Part shown: positions 33,115-41,305 of the stretch, one piece after another
Layout of the letters: each line of letters starts with the position of its first letter
How positions within the stretch are numbered: position 1 is the first letter of the stretch
Origin: Flavobacteriales bacterium
GTDB taxonomy: Bacteria > Bacteroidota > Bacteroidia > Flavobacteriales_D > Crocinitomicaceae
Length of the DNA stretch: 48,735 bases
Direction: 5' to 3'
Assembly: GCA_018883325.1 (NCBI GenBank)
Contig: VEQH01000025.1
Coordinates: 1 to 48,735, forward strand
Notes under the pieces: generated by a model
The model's input: the letters and a program-made list of their open reading frames with translations, nothing else
What the model was told of the DNA's origin: nothing
Databases searched by the model: none
Position numbers and translations under genes: made by a program

Positions 33115-35688
33115 CTACAATTTACCAGCTAGTGTTACAGCCAATTTTTTAGTAAAAAACACACCTCCATTTGTTGAAAAAGCCTCAAAAACGACCACAT
33201 AAACGCCAATACTTGCCTTTGTTTGTGCATCGGTGGTTCCGTCCCACGTGAATGTACCTGAAGTTCCAAGTAATTCGTTGGAAAATAAGTTTCGAATTAA
33301 ACGACCTCTATCGTCGTAAATTGAAATTTTCCCCAATAATCCGGCTTCAGTTACTTCATAATTTATCTGAAGAACGTCCTCAAATCCATCGTTGTCAGGA
33401 GATAAAACTTCACTTGTAAAACTCACAACCCCATTTGAAATTGCTGGTAAATACTGAGAATTTTTTCTTCCCGGCGTAGCAAAACCAACAGCCTCAGCAG
33501 CCGAATGCCAATTAAATGCACTTGAAGATGCTCCGTTTGGATCAATTCGTTCCAAAGAAACGCCATCTGTATTGTCTAATAAATCAAAATGCCATTCATC
33601 TAAATAACTTACTTTATCTATAATTTCTTGGTTATAAATCAAATAAACAGTTCCTGAGTCGTTGTTATAACTTGGTAATTCTGCGTAAAGAAATCTTCCT
33701 GGAACAGCAAATGGATAAGTCATTTTTACAAAGTTTGAATCTTTTCCTACCACGACATACTCGTTTGGCTCAAGTAGAAAATTGTCAAAAATCGTTTTAA
33801 AGTTTGCGATTGAATCATCATCAAAATTAGCAAGTTGCCAATCTTTTAGATTAATCACTTTTGAGGAATTATTGTAAAGTTCAATCCAATCTTGACCGCC
33901 ATTTTTTGGATTTTGTAGAATTTCATTAATGATAATATTTCCCTTTGTCGGTGCTTCTGGAAGGATAAATTGTCCTGTAAAATCCGTTTCATTCATAGAG
34001 CAATCCGCTATATTTTCGAGTTGTAAATTGTAAGTTAACGAACCAACCAAGGTTTCATTGAACTGCAAAGTCATACGTTTTGGAAATTCACCTTGAATAA
34101 AACGATTTTGAATTGTCAAATTTGGATTAATGGTGAAAATAGCTGTACTCAATGAAGTAGAATCCATTCCTTCGTTGAAATGAACTTCTAAAAAATTAGG
34201 AGCAAGTGCCAGAAGAAAATCAACCGTAGGCGCTTCATTGTCAGGTGATAAATCATTTACTGAATTTATTGCTCCCGGAGTTCCTCCAGTTATTGAATTT
34301 GAAGCAATCCAATTAGCTTCGTCTGAACAAGGATCGTTTGGATTTATTAATTCTAGTGAATATCCGCCTGCTTTTTTAATGTCGTCTTTGTACCAATCAT
34401 CGGTGAAACTCAATTTATCCAAGATTAAACCAAAATTATCTTTTAAAACTACATCGTCGCCAGCATTATTTAAACTTGGAAAGCTTGTAACTCCGATTGC
34501 TTGTGAAGAAAACAACGGAACATTAGCTGTTGCTGTCAACACTTTGTATTCACCTGGAAGAAGCCACCCTGCTCCAATTGTACCATCCGAAGAAGCATCG
34601 CCAATTTTCCAACCTTGTATATTGAATATTTTGTTGCTTATATTATAAATCTCCACAAACTCTACCTCAGGTAAACCAATCACAGGACTTGGATCTGGAA
34701 AAAATTCTGTAATTATGACGTCGCCTTTTTGAGCAATATCGGAAACTAAATACTGAAAACTTCTGGACTGTAAACCAGCACTATTTCCTGCTAAATCTAT
34801 TATGTTAGATGCAGATAATGAATAAGTTGTGCCATTAACCAAATTTCCATTTAACGTAAAATGAAACAAAGATGGATCGGTTCCGTCAATTGTAACTGTT
34901 GAAATATCAATAGTTGGAGAAATCGAATAATTTGAAATTAATTCGCCACTTGCTTGCGTAATAGCTTCTTTAAATTTAACGTCAATTTGATTCACAGCAA
35001 TTACTGTAACGGTATCTAAAACAGGTGGTGCAACATCGAAAATTTCATCACCAATATAAACATTATCATAAAAGAATTTAGTCGCATTACTTGCCGTGTA
35101 AACATTGAAAAAACCAAAATTTGTCCCGATTAAAGTTGATATTTCAACTCCCGTTGCTTGTAAAACATAATTATCTCCGCCAGCAAAATCAGCATAAACA
35201 CTCCATTCGCCTGTCGCACTTCTTTTCACGCGAATATTTGCCGAAATGCTGTTTACAATTTGTCCATCTGTACCAGCACAAATAACCGATGAATTTCCAT
35301 TCTCGAATTTGTAAAGTCTAATAGCGTCAATGGAACCTGCTTCACCAAATTGTAAATAATAACCATTTTGTACTAATGTTAAGTCGGCATTATCAGCAGC
35401 TAGATAAACGCGACCATAATTACTTCCTGAACCTGCGAAAGATTGCTTGATATAAAAGCGCCATTCTTTCCCATTCAAAGTGGTTAATTGATGCGGAATT
35501 GAAAGATAAGAAGTTGCTGCAACTGTATTGTTTGATTGCAATTGCTTACTACTATTTACGATATAATCAGCAGTTGTTCCATTCCAAGTTGGATTATTTA
35601 TAAAATCACCATCAGAAAAATCGTCTGTGATTTGAGCAAAGCAAAGTGTTTTTAAAAACAGAATGCTGAAAAGTAAATATAGACGCAT
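33115..35688 (-). CDS. Large secreted surface protein with two lamin-tail domains
   Basis: An 857-residue exported protein with signal MRLYLLFSILFLKTLCFAQ. An N-terminal beta domain (about 20-215) is followed by an SbsA-like Ig domain (about 225-310, VKFKEAITQASGELISNYSI). Then come a lamin-tail domain (about 325-470, DVIITEFFPDPSP, VEIYNIS), a second Ig-like domain (about 485-590), a second lamin-tail domain (about 595-740, NIIINEILQNPKNGGQDWIE) and a FlgD-like C-terminal domain (about 755-857, LSPDNDGFEDVLQINYEV). The C-terminal domain suggests secretion through the type IX system, but I see no clear CTD motif. It heads the six-gene operon that ends at yihY. Confidence 0.85.
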   Translation of the reverse strand: MRLYLLFSILFLKTLCFAQITDDFSDGDFINNPTWNGTTADYIVNSSKQLQSNNTVAATSYLSIPHQLTTLNGKEWRFYIKQSFAGSGSNYGRVYLAADNADLTLVQNGYYLQFGEAGSIDAIRLYKFENGNSSVICAGTDGQIVNSISANIRVKRSATGEWSVYADFAGGDNYVLQATGVEISTLIGTNFGFFNVYTASNATKFFYDNVYIGDEIFDVAPPVLDTVTVIAVNQIDVKFKEAITQASGELISNYSISPTIDISTVTIDGTDPSLFHFTLNGNLVNGTTYSLSASNIIDLAGNSAGLQSRSFQYLVSDIAQKGDVIITEFFPDPSPVIGLPEVEFVEIYNISNKIFNIQGWKIGDASSDGTIGAGWLLPGEYKVLTATANVPLFSSQAIGVTSFPSLNNAGDDVVLKDNFGLILDKLSFTDDWYKDDIKKAGGYSLELINPNDPCSDEANWIASNSITGGTPGAINSVNDLSPDNEAPTVDFLLALAPNFLEVHFNEGMDSTSLSTAIFTINPNLTIQNRFIQGEFPKRMTLQFNETLVGSLTYNLQLENIADCSMNETDFTGQFILPEAPTKGNIIINEILQNPKNGGQDWIELYNNSSKVINLKDWQLANFDDDSIANFKTIFDNFLLEPNEYVVVGKDSNFVKMTYPFAVPGRFLYAELPSYNNDSGTVYLIYNQEIIDKVSYLDEWHFDLLDNTDGVSLERIDPNGASSSAFNWHSAAEAVGFATPGRKNSQYLPAISNGVVSFTSEVLSPDNDGFEDVLQINYEVTEAGLLGKISIYDDRGRLIRNLFSNELLGTSGTFTWDGTTDAQTKASIGVYVVVFEAFSTNGGVFFTKKLAVTLAGKL

Positions 35689-35704
35689 AGATTTTTATAG
35701 ACTT

Positions 35705-35721
35705 CAAATATATTAAATTTG
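35705..35721. promoter_or_regulatory. Overlapping divergent -7 elements between asd and the lamin-tail gene
   Basis: On the minus strand TATATTTG (complement of 35705-35712) lies 16 nt before the lamin-tail gene start at 35688. On the plus strand TAAATTTG (35714-35721) lies 55 nt before asd. Neither has a clear TTTG at 17-23 bp. The two boxes are 1 bp apart, so the promoters would compete. Confidence 0.4.
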
Positions 35722-35776
35722 ACCCCGGAATGAAAGAATTCCAACTTTTAAGATTCATAATTAATATTTAGATAAA

Positions 35777-36763
35777 ATGAAAGTAGCTGTAGTTGGTGCA
35801 ACAGGAATGGTAGGAAACGTGATGTTGCAAGTTTTACGTGAACAAAATTTCCCCATAACTGAATTGATTCCAGTTGCTTCTGAAAAATCTGTTGGTACAA
35901 AAATTAATTTCGGAGGTTTAGAATTTACGGTTGTTGGTTTACAAACTGCGGTTGAAATGCGTCCAGATATTGCAATTTTTTCAGCTGGAGGAGAAACATC
36001 TTTGGAATGGGCACCAAAATTTGCTGAAGTTGGGACGGCAGTTATCGATAATTCTTCCGCTTGGCGAATGGATCCAACGAAGAAATTGGTTGTTCCGGAA
36101 ATCAATGGTGATGTACTTACGAAAGAAGATAAAATCATTGCAAACCCAAATTGTAGCACGATTCAGTTGGTGTTAACATTAGCTCCTTTACATAAAAAAT
36201 ATGGTGTTAAACGCGTGATTGTTTCAACGTATCAATCCATTACGGGTACTGGTGTGAAAGCGGTTCAACAAATGGAAAATGAACGCAATGGGATTAGTGG
36301 CGAAATGGCTTATAAATATCCGATTGATAAAAATTGTATTCCGCAATGCGATTCATTTTTGGACAATGGCTACACCAAAGAAGAAATGAAATTAACGAAT
36401 GAAACGAAGAAAATTTTAAATCCTAAAATCAATGTGACGGCCACTGCTGTTCGTGTTCCTGTTGTTGGTGGACATTCAGAAGCTGTGAATATTGAATTTG
36501 AAAACGATTTCGACTTGAATGAAGTGCGTCAATTATTACACGAAATGCCAGGAATTACTTTGAAAGACGATCCGACAACTTATACGTATCCAATGCCGAA
36601 GTATGCCGAAGGAAAAGACGATGTATTTGTGGGAAGAATTCGTAGAGATGAAAGTCAAGCAAACACGCTGAATCTTTGGATTGTAGCGGATAATTTACGC
36701 AAAGGCGCAGCTACGAATGCTGTTCAAATTGCTAAGCTTTTAATCGAAAAAGAATTAATTTAA
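35777..36763 (+). CDS. asd: Aspartate-semialdehyde dehydrogenase
   Basis: A 328-residue NADP-dependent enzyme that makes aspartate semialdehyde from aspartyl phosphate for lysine, threonine, methionine and diaminopimelate synthesis. The nucleotide-binding motif is GATGMVGNVMLQVL, the active-site Cys126 is in NPNCSTIQ, and the catalytic His is in RVPVVGGHSEAVNIE. The length is normal. It stands alone, with an ATPase gene downstream in the same direction but separated by a 109-bp repeat-containing spacer. Confidence 0.97.
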   Translation: MKVAVVGATGMVGNVMLQVLREQNFPITELIPVASEKSVGTKINFGGLEFTVVGLQTAVEMRPDIAIFSAGGETSLEWAPKFAEVGTAVIDNSSAWRMDPTKKLVVPEINGDVLTKEDKIIANPNCSTIQLVLTLAPLHKKYGVKRVIVSTYQSITGTGVKAVQQMENERNGISGEMAYKYPIDKNCIPQCDSFLDNGYTKEEMKLTNETKKILNPKINVTATAVRVPVVGGHSEAVNIEFENDFDLNEVRQLLHEMPGITLKDDPTTYTYPMPKYAEGKDDVFVGRIRRDESQANTLNLWIVADNLRKGAATNAVQIAKLLIEKELI

Positions 36764-36768
36764 CAAAG

Positions 36769-36865
36769 TTTTTAGGGTTATAACCACAAAAAGTTAAAAA
36801 TAAATTCAGTTTTTATGGTTGTAATTTAATAAAATTCAATTTTAAAGTTATTTTTGTGGTTATAA
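36769..36865 (+). promoter_or_regulatory. Three 41-bp-spaced direct repeats before ATPase paralogue 3
   Basis: TTTTTAGGGTTATAA (36769), TTTTTATGGTTGTAA (36810) and TTTTTGTGGTTATAA (36851) are direct repeats spaced exactly 41 bp apart (about four turns). The first and third cores are also near-palindromic (GGTTATAACC, GTGGTTATAAGCAC), and TTATAACCACAAAAA (36778-36792) is a perfect inverted match to the third copy. The third copy ends 7 nt before the ATG at 36873. Confidence 0.8.
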
Positions 36866-36872
36866 GCACAAA

Positions 36873-38090
36873 ATGATAGCTAGAAAATTCTATATAAAGC
36901 AAATAGAACCTTTTATTGATAAACCGTTCATCAAAGTTTTAACAGGACTCAGACGAAGCGGTAAGTCAAGCATCTTGAGTTTGCTCAAAGACACTTTAGT
37001 TCAAAGAGGAATCAAAAAAGAAGCAATCATTCATGTCAATTTAGAAAGTTTTCAATTTCGATATATAGACAGCGATGTTGCCATCTACACCTATCTTCAA
37101 ACACAAATTCATGGAGATGAGCGCGTTTACATCTTACTCGATGAAATTCAAGAAGTCGAAAATTGGGAACGTGCAGTAAATGCAATGTTGGTTGATTTCA
37201 ATGCGGACATATACATTACAGGCTCCAATTCTCGATTGCTTTCTTCGGAATTATCAACGTATTTAACAGGAAGATACGTGGAATTTCACATCCAAACTTT
37301 GTGTTTCGAAGAGTTTTTAGATTTTAGAAAAGTCAGAAAAATTGACGACTCTAATCATCGAGAGGCATTCAATGAATTCAGAAAATATGGTGGTTTCCCA
37401 GTGCTTCATACAATGGATTCTGATTTAGAAACGGCTTACAAAATCGTTTTTGACATTTATTCTTCTGCGATATTGCGCGACACCGTTCAACGCAACAATA
37501 TCCGCGACACAGAAATTTTGGAACGCATCGTGAAATTTGTTTTTGACAATATTGGTAGCAGCATTTCAGCGAAAAACATTGCTGATTACTTCAAAGGTCA
37601 ACAGCGAAAAATAGATTTGAACACAGTTTACAATTACCTCAAAGCGCTTGAAAGTTCATTTATTGTGTATCGCATACCAAGATACGATGTCAAAGGAAAA
37701 GAGATACTCAAAACACAGGAAAAATACTTTGTTGGAGACATCGCCTTGGTGCACGCAATGACAGGTTTAAAAGATAGAAACGCAGCTGGAATATTGGAAA
37801 ACATTGTGATGCTTGAACTGCGACGAAGAAATTATAAAGTGTATGTTGGTAAACTTTACACTACTGAAATAGATTTCATTGCAGAAAAAGGAAATGAAAA
37901 AATTTACGTGCAAGTGACCTATAAAATGGAGGAAGAATCAACGATTGAACGCGAATTTAAACCACTTCTAAAAATAAAAGACAATTACCCAAAATATGTC
38001 TTGAGCCTAGATGAAGAATGGACGGACAATGTCGATGGAGTGAAACACATGCACATTGCTGACTTTTTGTTGGCAGAGAAATGGAATTAA
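36873..38090 (+). CDS. AAA family ATPase with DUF4143 domain (paralogue 3)
   Basis: A 405-residue ATPase closely related to the 25908-27107 protein. Walker A is GLRRSGKSS, Walker B VYILLDEIQEVENWERAVNA, the sensor IYITGSNSRLLSSELSTYLT, a winged-helix-like segment SAKNIADYFKGQQRKIDLNT, then VPRYDVKGKEILKTQEKYF-type DUF4143 core and a nuclease-like tail with TEIDFIAEKGNEKIYVQVTY. The tract IPRYD(I/V)KGK is shared with paralogue 1. Upstream are three 41-bp-spaced repeats. It is convergent with the DUF983 gene. Confidence 0.9.
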   Translation: MIARKFYIKQIEPFIDKPFIKVLTGLRRSGKSSILSLLKDTLVQRGIKKEAIIHVNLESFQFRYIDSDVAIYTYLQTQIHGDERVYILLDEIQEVENWERAVNAMLVDFNADIYITGSNSRLLSSELSTYLTGRYVEFHIQTLCFEEFLDFRKVRKIDDSNHREAFNEFRKYGGFPVLHTMDSDLETAYKIVFDIYSSAILRDTVQRNNIRDTEILERIVKFVFDNIGSSISAKNIADYFKGQQRKIDLNTVYNYLKALESSFIVYRIPRYDVKGKEILKTQEKYFVGDIALVHAMTGLKDRNAAGILENIVMLELRRRNYKVYVGKLYTTEIDFIAEKGNEKIYVQVTYKMEEESTIEREFKPLLKIKDNYPKYVLSLDEEWTDNVDGVKHMHIADFLLAEKWN

Positions 38091-38109
38091 ATTAAGAGTA
38101 AAAATACTT

Positions 38110-38478
38110 TTACTTCGGAAAAATATGAATATAAATTATCCGAGATAGTTTATAGTTTTTCTTAGCTGCAAGAATCATAACAAGCGCTAGAATGGTAATT
38201 ACCCAATTGAAAGTTAAGTTTGGAAAAAGGAAATAAAGCAGCACAAAAGTTGAAATTCCTAAAAACACCGCAATTCCATAACTGATATACATTGCACCTA
38301 AAAAATAGCCCGGTTCTCTGTCGAATTTATAGTTGCAATTATCACATTTAACCTTCATTTCAGGCATGTGAAATATCGTTTTTGTTGGGTAATAAACTGT
38401 CGATTGGCGACAATGCGGACACTTTTCATTTAAAATACTGAAAAATAAATTTTCTTTTTTATCACCCGTTGTTTTCAT
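38110..38478 (-). CDS. DUF983 family membrane protein
   Basis: A 122-residue protein. The N-terminus carries two Cys pairs in zinc-ribbon style (EKCPHCRQ and VKCDNCNYKF), followed by REPGYFLGAMYISYGIA and two transmembrane helices (about residues 55-80 and 85-105). This is the DUF983 pattern. The function is unknown. It is divergent from the AraC-family gene, with starts 88 bp apart. Confidence 0.9.
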   Translation of the reverse strand: MKTTGDKKENLFFSILNEKCPHCRQSTVYYPTKTIFHMPEMKVKCDNCNYKFDREPGYFLGAMYISYGIAVFLGISTFVLLYFLFPNLTFNWVITILALVMILAAKKNYKLSRIIYIHIFPK

Positions 38479-38566
38479 ACTTCAAAATTAGGTAAAAGCT
38501 AAGACCAAAGTATTTAAATTTTACGCCACTCGTGGTACAATTGAGACATTTTAATTAATTTTAAAT

Positions 38567-39448
38567 ATGGCTCAAGCATTACCAATTTATTCGATTCAAT
38601 CCTTTAAACACGAATTGACGCGCAAGGAATTTTATGCCAATAATTTTAGCGATCACGTAAAAGAACATCGCTTTACCAATTTACCGCACAAGCACGATTT
38701 CTTTTTGGTTGTTTTAGTGACGCACGGAAATGGTTGGCATGAAGTTGATTTTGTTAGATATTCGGTAAAACCTGGCAGTGTATTTACTTTACAACCCGGA
38801 CAAATGCACTTTTGGAATTTATCGGATGATATTGATGGCTTTGTGTTTTTTCATACGAAATCATTTTATGAGGAAGCAAACAATTCATTGAGGATTTATG
38901 ATTTTCCATTTTATAATTCTTTTCAAAGTAATGCTGCATTTACAGTTTCAAATGAAAAAGTAAATAAATTGAAATATTGGATGCTTGAAATTATTGAAGA
39001 AACACAAAACATTCAATCAGATAGTAGATTAAAAATTCGGACATTAATTGATTTAGTTTACATAGAACTTTCGAGGGATTTCACACAAGAAAAAACCACT
39101 TCAAAAACGAACTATTTGAGTCGGATTTATAAATTTGAAAAACTGATTGAAGACAACTATAAAACAAATAAATCAGCTCAATTTTACGCTGACAAACTCC
39201 ACATTTCAGCTAAACATTTGAATCGAATAGTGAAAGATGCAGTCAATAAAACTAGCTCTGAATTGATTGCTGACCGCATCATACTTGAAGCAAAACGCTT
39301 GTTAATTCAATCGAAATTAAATGTCACTGAAATCGGCTATAACCTAGGTTATTTTGACAAATCCTATTTTGTACGATTCTTCAAAAAACAAACTGGAGAA
39401 ACTCCATTGACTTTTTTGGAAAGATATCAGCGAGATGAAAGGTATTGA
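38567..39448 (+). CDS. AraC-family transcriptional regulator
   Basis: A 293-residue regulator. The N-terminal cupin-like sensor domain (about residues 20-150) includes FTNLPHKHDFFLVVLVTHGN and VFTLQPGQMHFWNL. The C-terminal AraC/XylS domain has two helix-turn-helix units: FYADKLHISAKHLNRIVKDA and the signature NVTEIGYNLGYFDKSYFVRF followed by FKKQTGETPLTFLERY. It probably senses a small molecule. The target genes are not evident; the divergent DUF983 gene is a possibility. A terminator follows its stop. Confidence 0.93.
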   Translation: MAQALPIYSIQSFKHELTRKEFYANNFSDHVKEHRFTNLPHKHDFFLVVLVTHGNGWHEVDFVRYSVKPGSVFTLQPGQMHFWNLSDDIDGFVFFHTKSFYEEANNSLRIYDFPFYNSFQSNAAFTVSNEKVNKLKYWMLEIIEETQNIQSDSRLKIRTLIDLVYIELSRDFTQEKTTSKTNYLSRIYKFEKLIEDNYKTNKSAQFYADKLHISAKHLNRIVKDAVNKTSSELIADRIILEAKRLLIQSKLNVTEIGYNLGYFDKSYFVRFFKKQTGETPLTFLERYQRDERY

Positions 39449-39450
39449 TA

Positions 39451-39487
39451 AAAAAACGTATGCTTTGAAATTTATCACACGTTTTTT
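39451..39487 (+). terminator. Probable intrinsic terminator after the AraC-family gene
   Basis: AAAAAACGT (39451-39459) pairs with ACGTTTTTT (39479-39487), and a TG/CA pair extends the stem inside. The loop is 19 nt and A+T-rich, and the stem itself ends in a T-run. It starts 2 nt after the stop codon. The remaining gap up to 39677 holds no gene. Confidence 0.6.
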
Positions 39488-39677
39488 ATAATTCAATTTC
39501 TAATATTAACTTGTGTAGTTTTAACTTTTACCAAATAAATCCAAAATTGAAATCTACTGAAATAATTTTCTTACTTTAGATAAGGCATTCAAAATAAGAA
39601 CTGATTGAGAAAGATATTTATGACAATTTTTATCCTCAATTATGTTCCATTTGAATCTTAATTACATTAACAATAAA

Positions 39678-40994
39678 ATGCCCGAACAACAAAACATAGA
39701 GTTCAAACAAAGTTGGCACGATGACTATCTTAAATGGATTTGTGGTTTTGCCAATGCGCAAGGAGGAATAATATTTATCGGTAAAGACGATTGTGGTAAA
39801 GTAGTTGATTTATCGGATTATAAAAAGTTGATGGATGATATTCCCAATAAAATCCGTAACACTATGGGAATTACTGTTGAAGTAAATTTAAACGATGAAG
39901 GCGGAAATCATTTTATTGAAATTAATACACCTCCGTATTCTGTTCCTATTTCACTAAGAGGAAGATATTATTACCGAAGTGGGAGTACAAAACAAGAATT
40001 AATAGGCGCATCATTGAATGAGTTCTTATTAAAGAAATCGGGTAAAACGTGGGATGATGTAATTGAGCCACGCGCCAACTTTGATGATATTGACGAAAAA
40101 GCAGTAAATACATTTTTGAAAGCATCTGAAAACGCAGGTCGTTTACCCGAAAATAATGTCTTATCTATTCCTGATCTGTTTGAAAAGCTACGCTTAACAG
40201 AAAATGGTCACTTAAAACGATCCGCAATAATTTTATTTGGTAAAGACCCCGGCAAGTTTTACCCGAATACGTTTGTAAAAATTGGTCGTTTTGGTAAAGA
40301 TGATGCCGACTTGAAATTTCAGGAAACCGAAGAAGGAAATTTAATTGGCTTACTTCAAGCCGTTTTAAATCAACTCAACCACAAATTTCTAATTAAAACT
40401 ATTGAGTTTGAAGGTATGCATCGCATAGAAAAAGGAGAATATCCAGTTGCAGCTATTCGAGAAATGCTGTTAAACGCATTGGTGCATAGAAATTATATGG
40501 GAGCACCTATTCAAATTCGTGTTTATGACGACAAAATAAGCATTTGGAATGAAGGCATTCTACCAGAAGGTTTAACATTGGATGCGTTGAAGCGTTCACA
40601 TTCTTCTAGACCGAGAAATCCGATTATTGCAGATGTTTGTTTCAAATGCGGCTACATTGACGCTTGGGGCAGAGGAACTATTAAAATCATTGACGCCTGC
40701 AAACAGTCAGAACTTCCTGAACCTGAAATGAATGTATTGGATGGAGGTTTTGGTATAACCCTTTTCAAAGACAATATTTCGCTTGAAAAACTTGGTAAAC
40801 TTGATTTGAATGATAGACAAGTAAAGGCGATTTTGTTTTTGGAAGAAAATGAAAAGATTACTAATAGCGATTACCAAAATATTAATGGTGTGTCTAGGGA
40901 AACAGCTACAAGAGATTTAAAAGAATTAATTGAAAAAGACCTAATAAATCCTAGTGGACAAAAGGGAGCTGGGGCATTTTATACACTAAAATGA
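39678..40994 (+). CDS. AlbA_2 / HATPase ATP-binding transcriptional regulator-like protein
   Basis: A 438-residue protein. The N-terminal AlbA_2 (Schlafen-like) domain reads NIEFKQSWHDDYLKWICGFA, then NAQGGIIFIG. A GHKL-type ATP-binding region lies in the middle (REMLLNALVHRNYMGAPIQI, IWNEGILPEGL, GRGTIKIIDAC). A C-terminal winged helix follows (LNDRQVKAILFLEENEKITN, SRETATRDLKELIEKDL). Members (COG2865) are thought to be DNA- or RNA-binding regulators. The ATG at 39678 (MPEQQNIEFKQ) fits the family better than 39642. An 11-bp repeat array begins right after its stop. Confidence 0.88.
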   Translation: MPEQQNIEFKQSWHDDYLKWICGFANAQGGIIFIGKDDCGKVVDLSDYKKLMDDIPNKIRNTMGITVEVNLNDEGGNHFIEINTPPYSVPISLRGRYYYRSGSTKQELIGASLNEFLLKKSGKTWDDVIEPRANFDDIDEKAVNTFLKASENAGRLPENNVLSIPDLFEKLRLTENGHLKRSAIILFGKDPGKFYPNTFVKIGRFGKDDADLKFQETEEGNLIGLLQAVLNQLNHKFLIKTIEFEGMHRIEKGEYPVAAIREMLLNALVHRNYMGAPIQIRVYDDKISIWNEGILPEGLTLDALKRSHSSRPRNPIIADVCFKCGYIDAWGRGTIKIIDACKQSELPEPEMNVLDGGFGITLFKDNISLEKLGKLDLNDRQVKAILFLEENEKITNSDYQNINGVSRETATRDLKELIEKDLINPSGQKGAGAFYTLK

Positions 40995-41056
40995 ATTGCG
41001 TCATAATTGCGTCATAATTGCGTCAATTGCGCTATGATTGCGTCATAATAACGCCA
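40995..41056. repeat. 11-bp-period TTGCGTCATAA array downstream of the AlbA_2 gene
   Basis: TTGCGTCA occurs at 40996, 41007, 41018 and 41038, a variant TTGCGCTA at 41027, and a decayed TAACGCCA at 41049. The spacings are 11, 11, 9, 11 and 11. The array starts one base after the stop codon. The rest of the gap to 41305 holds the phosphohexomutase terminator and otherwise nothing that I recognise. Confidence 0.85.
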
Positions 41057-41258
41057 AAATAAAGACATGTTATAAAAAGATAAGAGCTCATAAAGTACTC
41101 AAACGGCTCTTTAAGGACTGACAAAAGCTCAAAGTGAAAATAAAAAAAGAGAAATAATGAGTTCTTGTTTAATGAATTGTCGGATATTCAAAAAGAATTG
41201 GTCTATTATTATCTAACAATAAATTGCGCCTAAGTCGAATCAATTTCACAAAAAAAAA

Positions 41259-41280
41259 AACGGATGCTCTCACACCCGTT
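41259..41280 (-). terminator. Intrinsic terminator of the phosphohexomutase gene
   Basis: AACGGATG (41259-41266) and CACCCGTT (41273-41280) form an 8-bp stem in minus-strand RNA (one G-U pair) with a 6-nt loop, followed by a run of about 11 T (complement of 41250-41260). It lies 25 nt after the stop at 41306. Confidence 0.9.
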
Positions 41281-41305
41281 TCTAATTCAATATCAAAAAG
41301 TAATT

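Noticed and set aside
38098-38115. AGTAAAA-ATAC-TTTTACT hairpin as terminator between ATPase paralogue 3 and the DUF983 gene
   Set aside because: The stem is only A+T pairs plus one G-C, overlaps the DUF983 stop, and has no T-tract.
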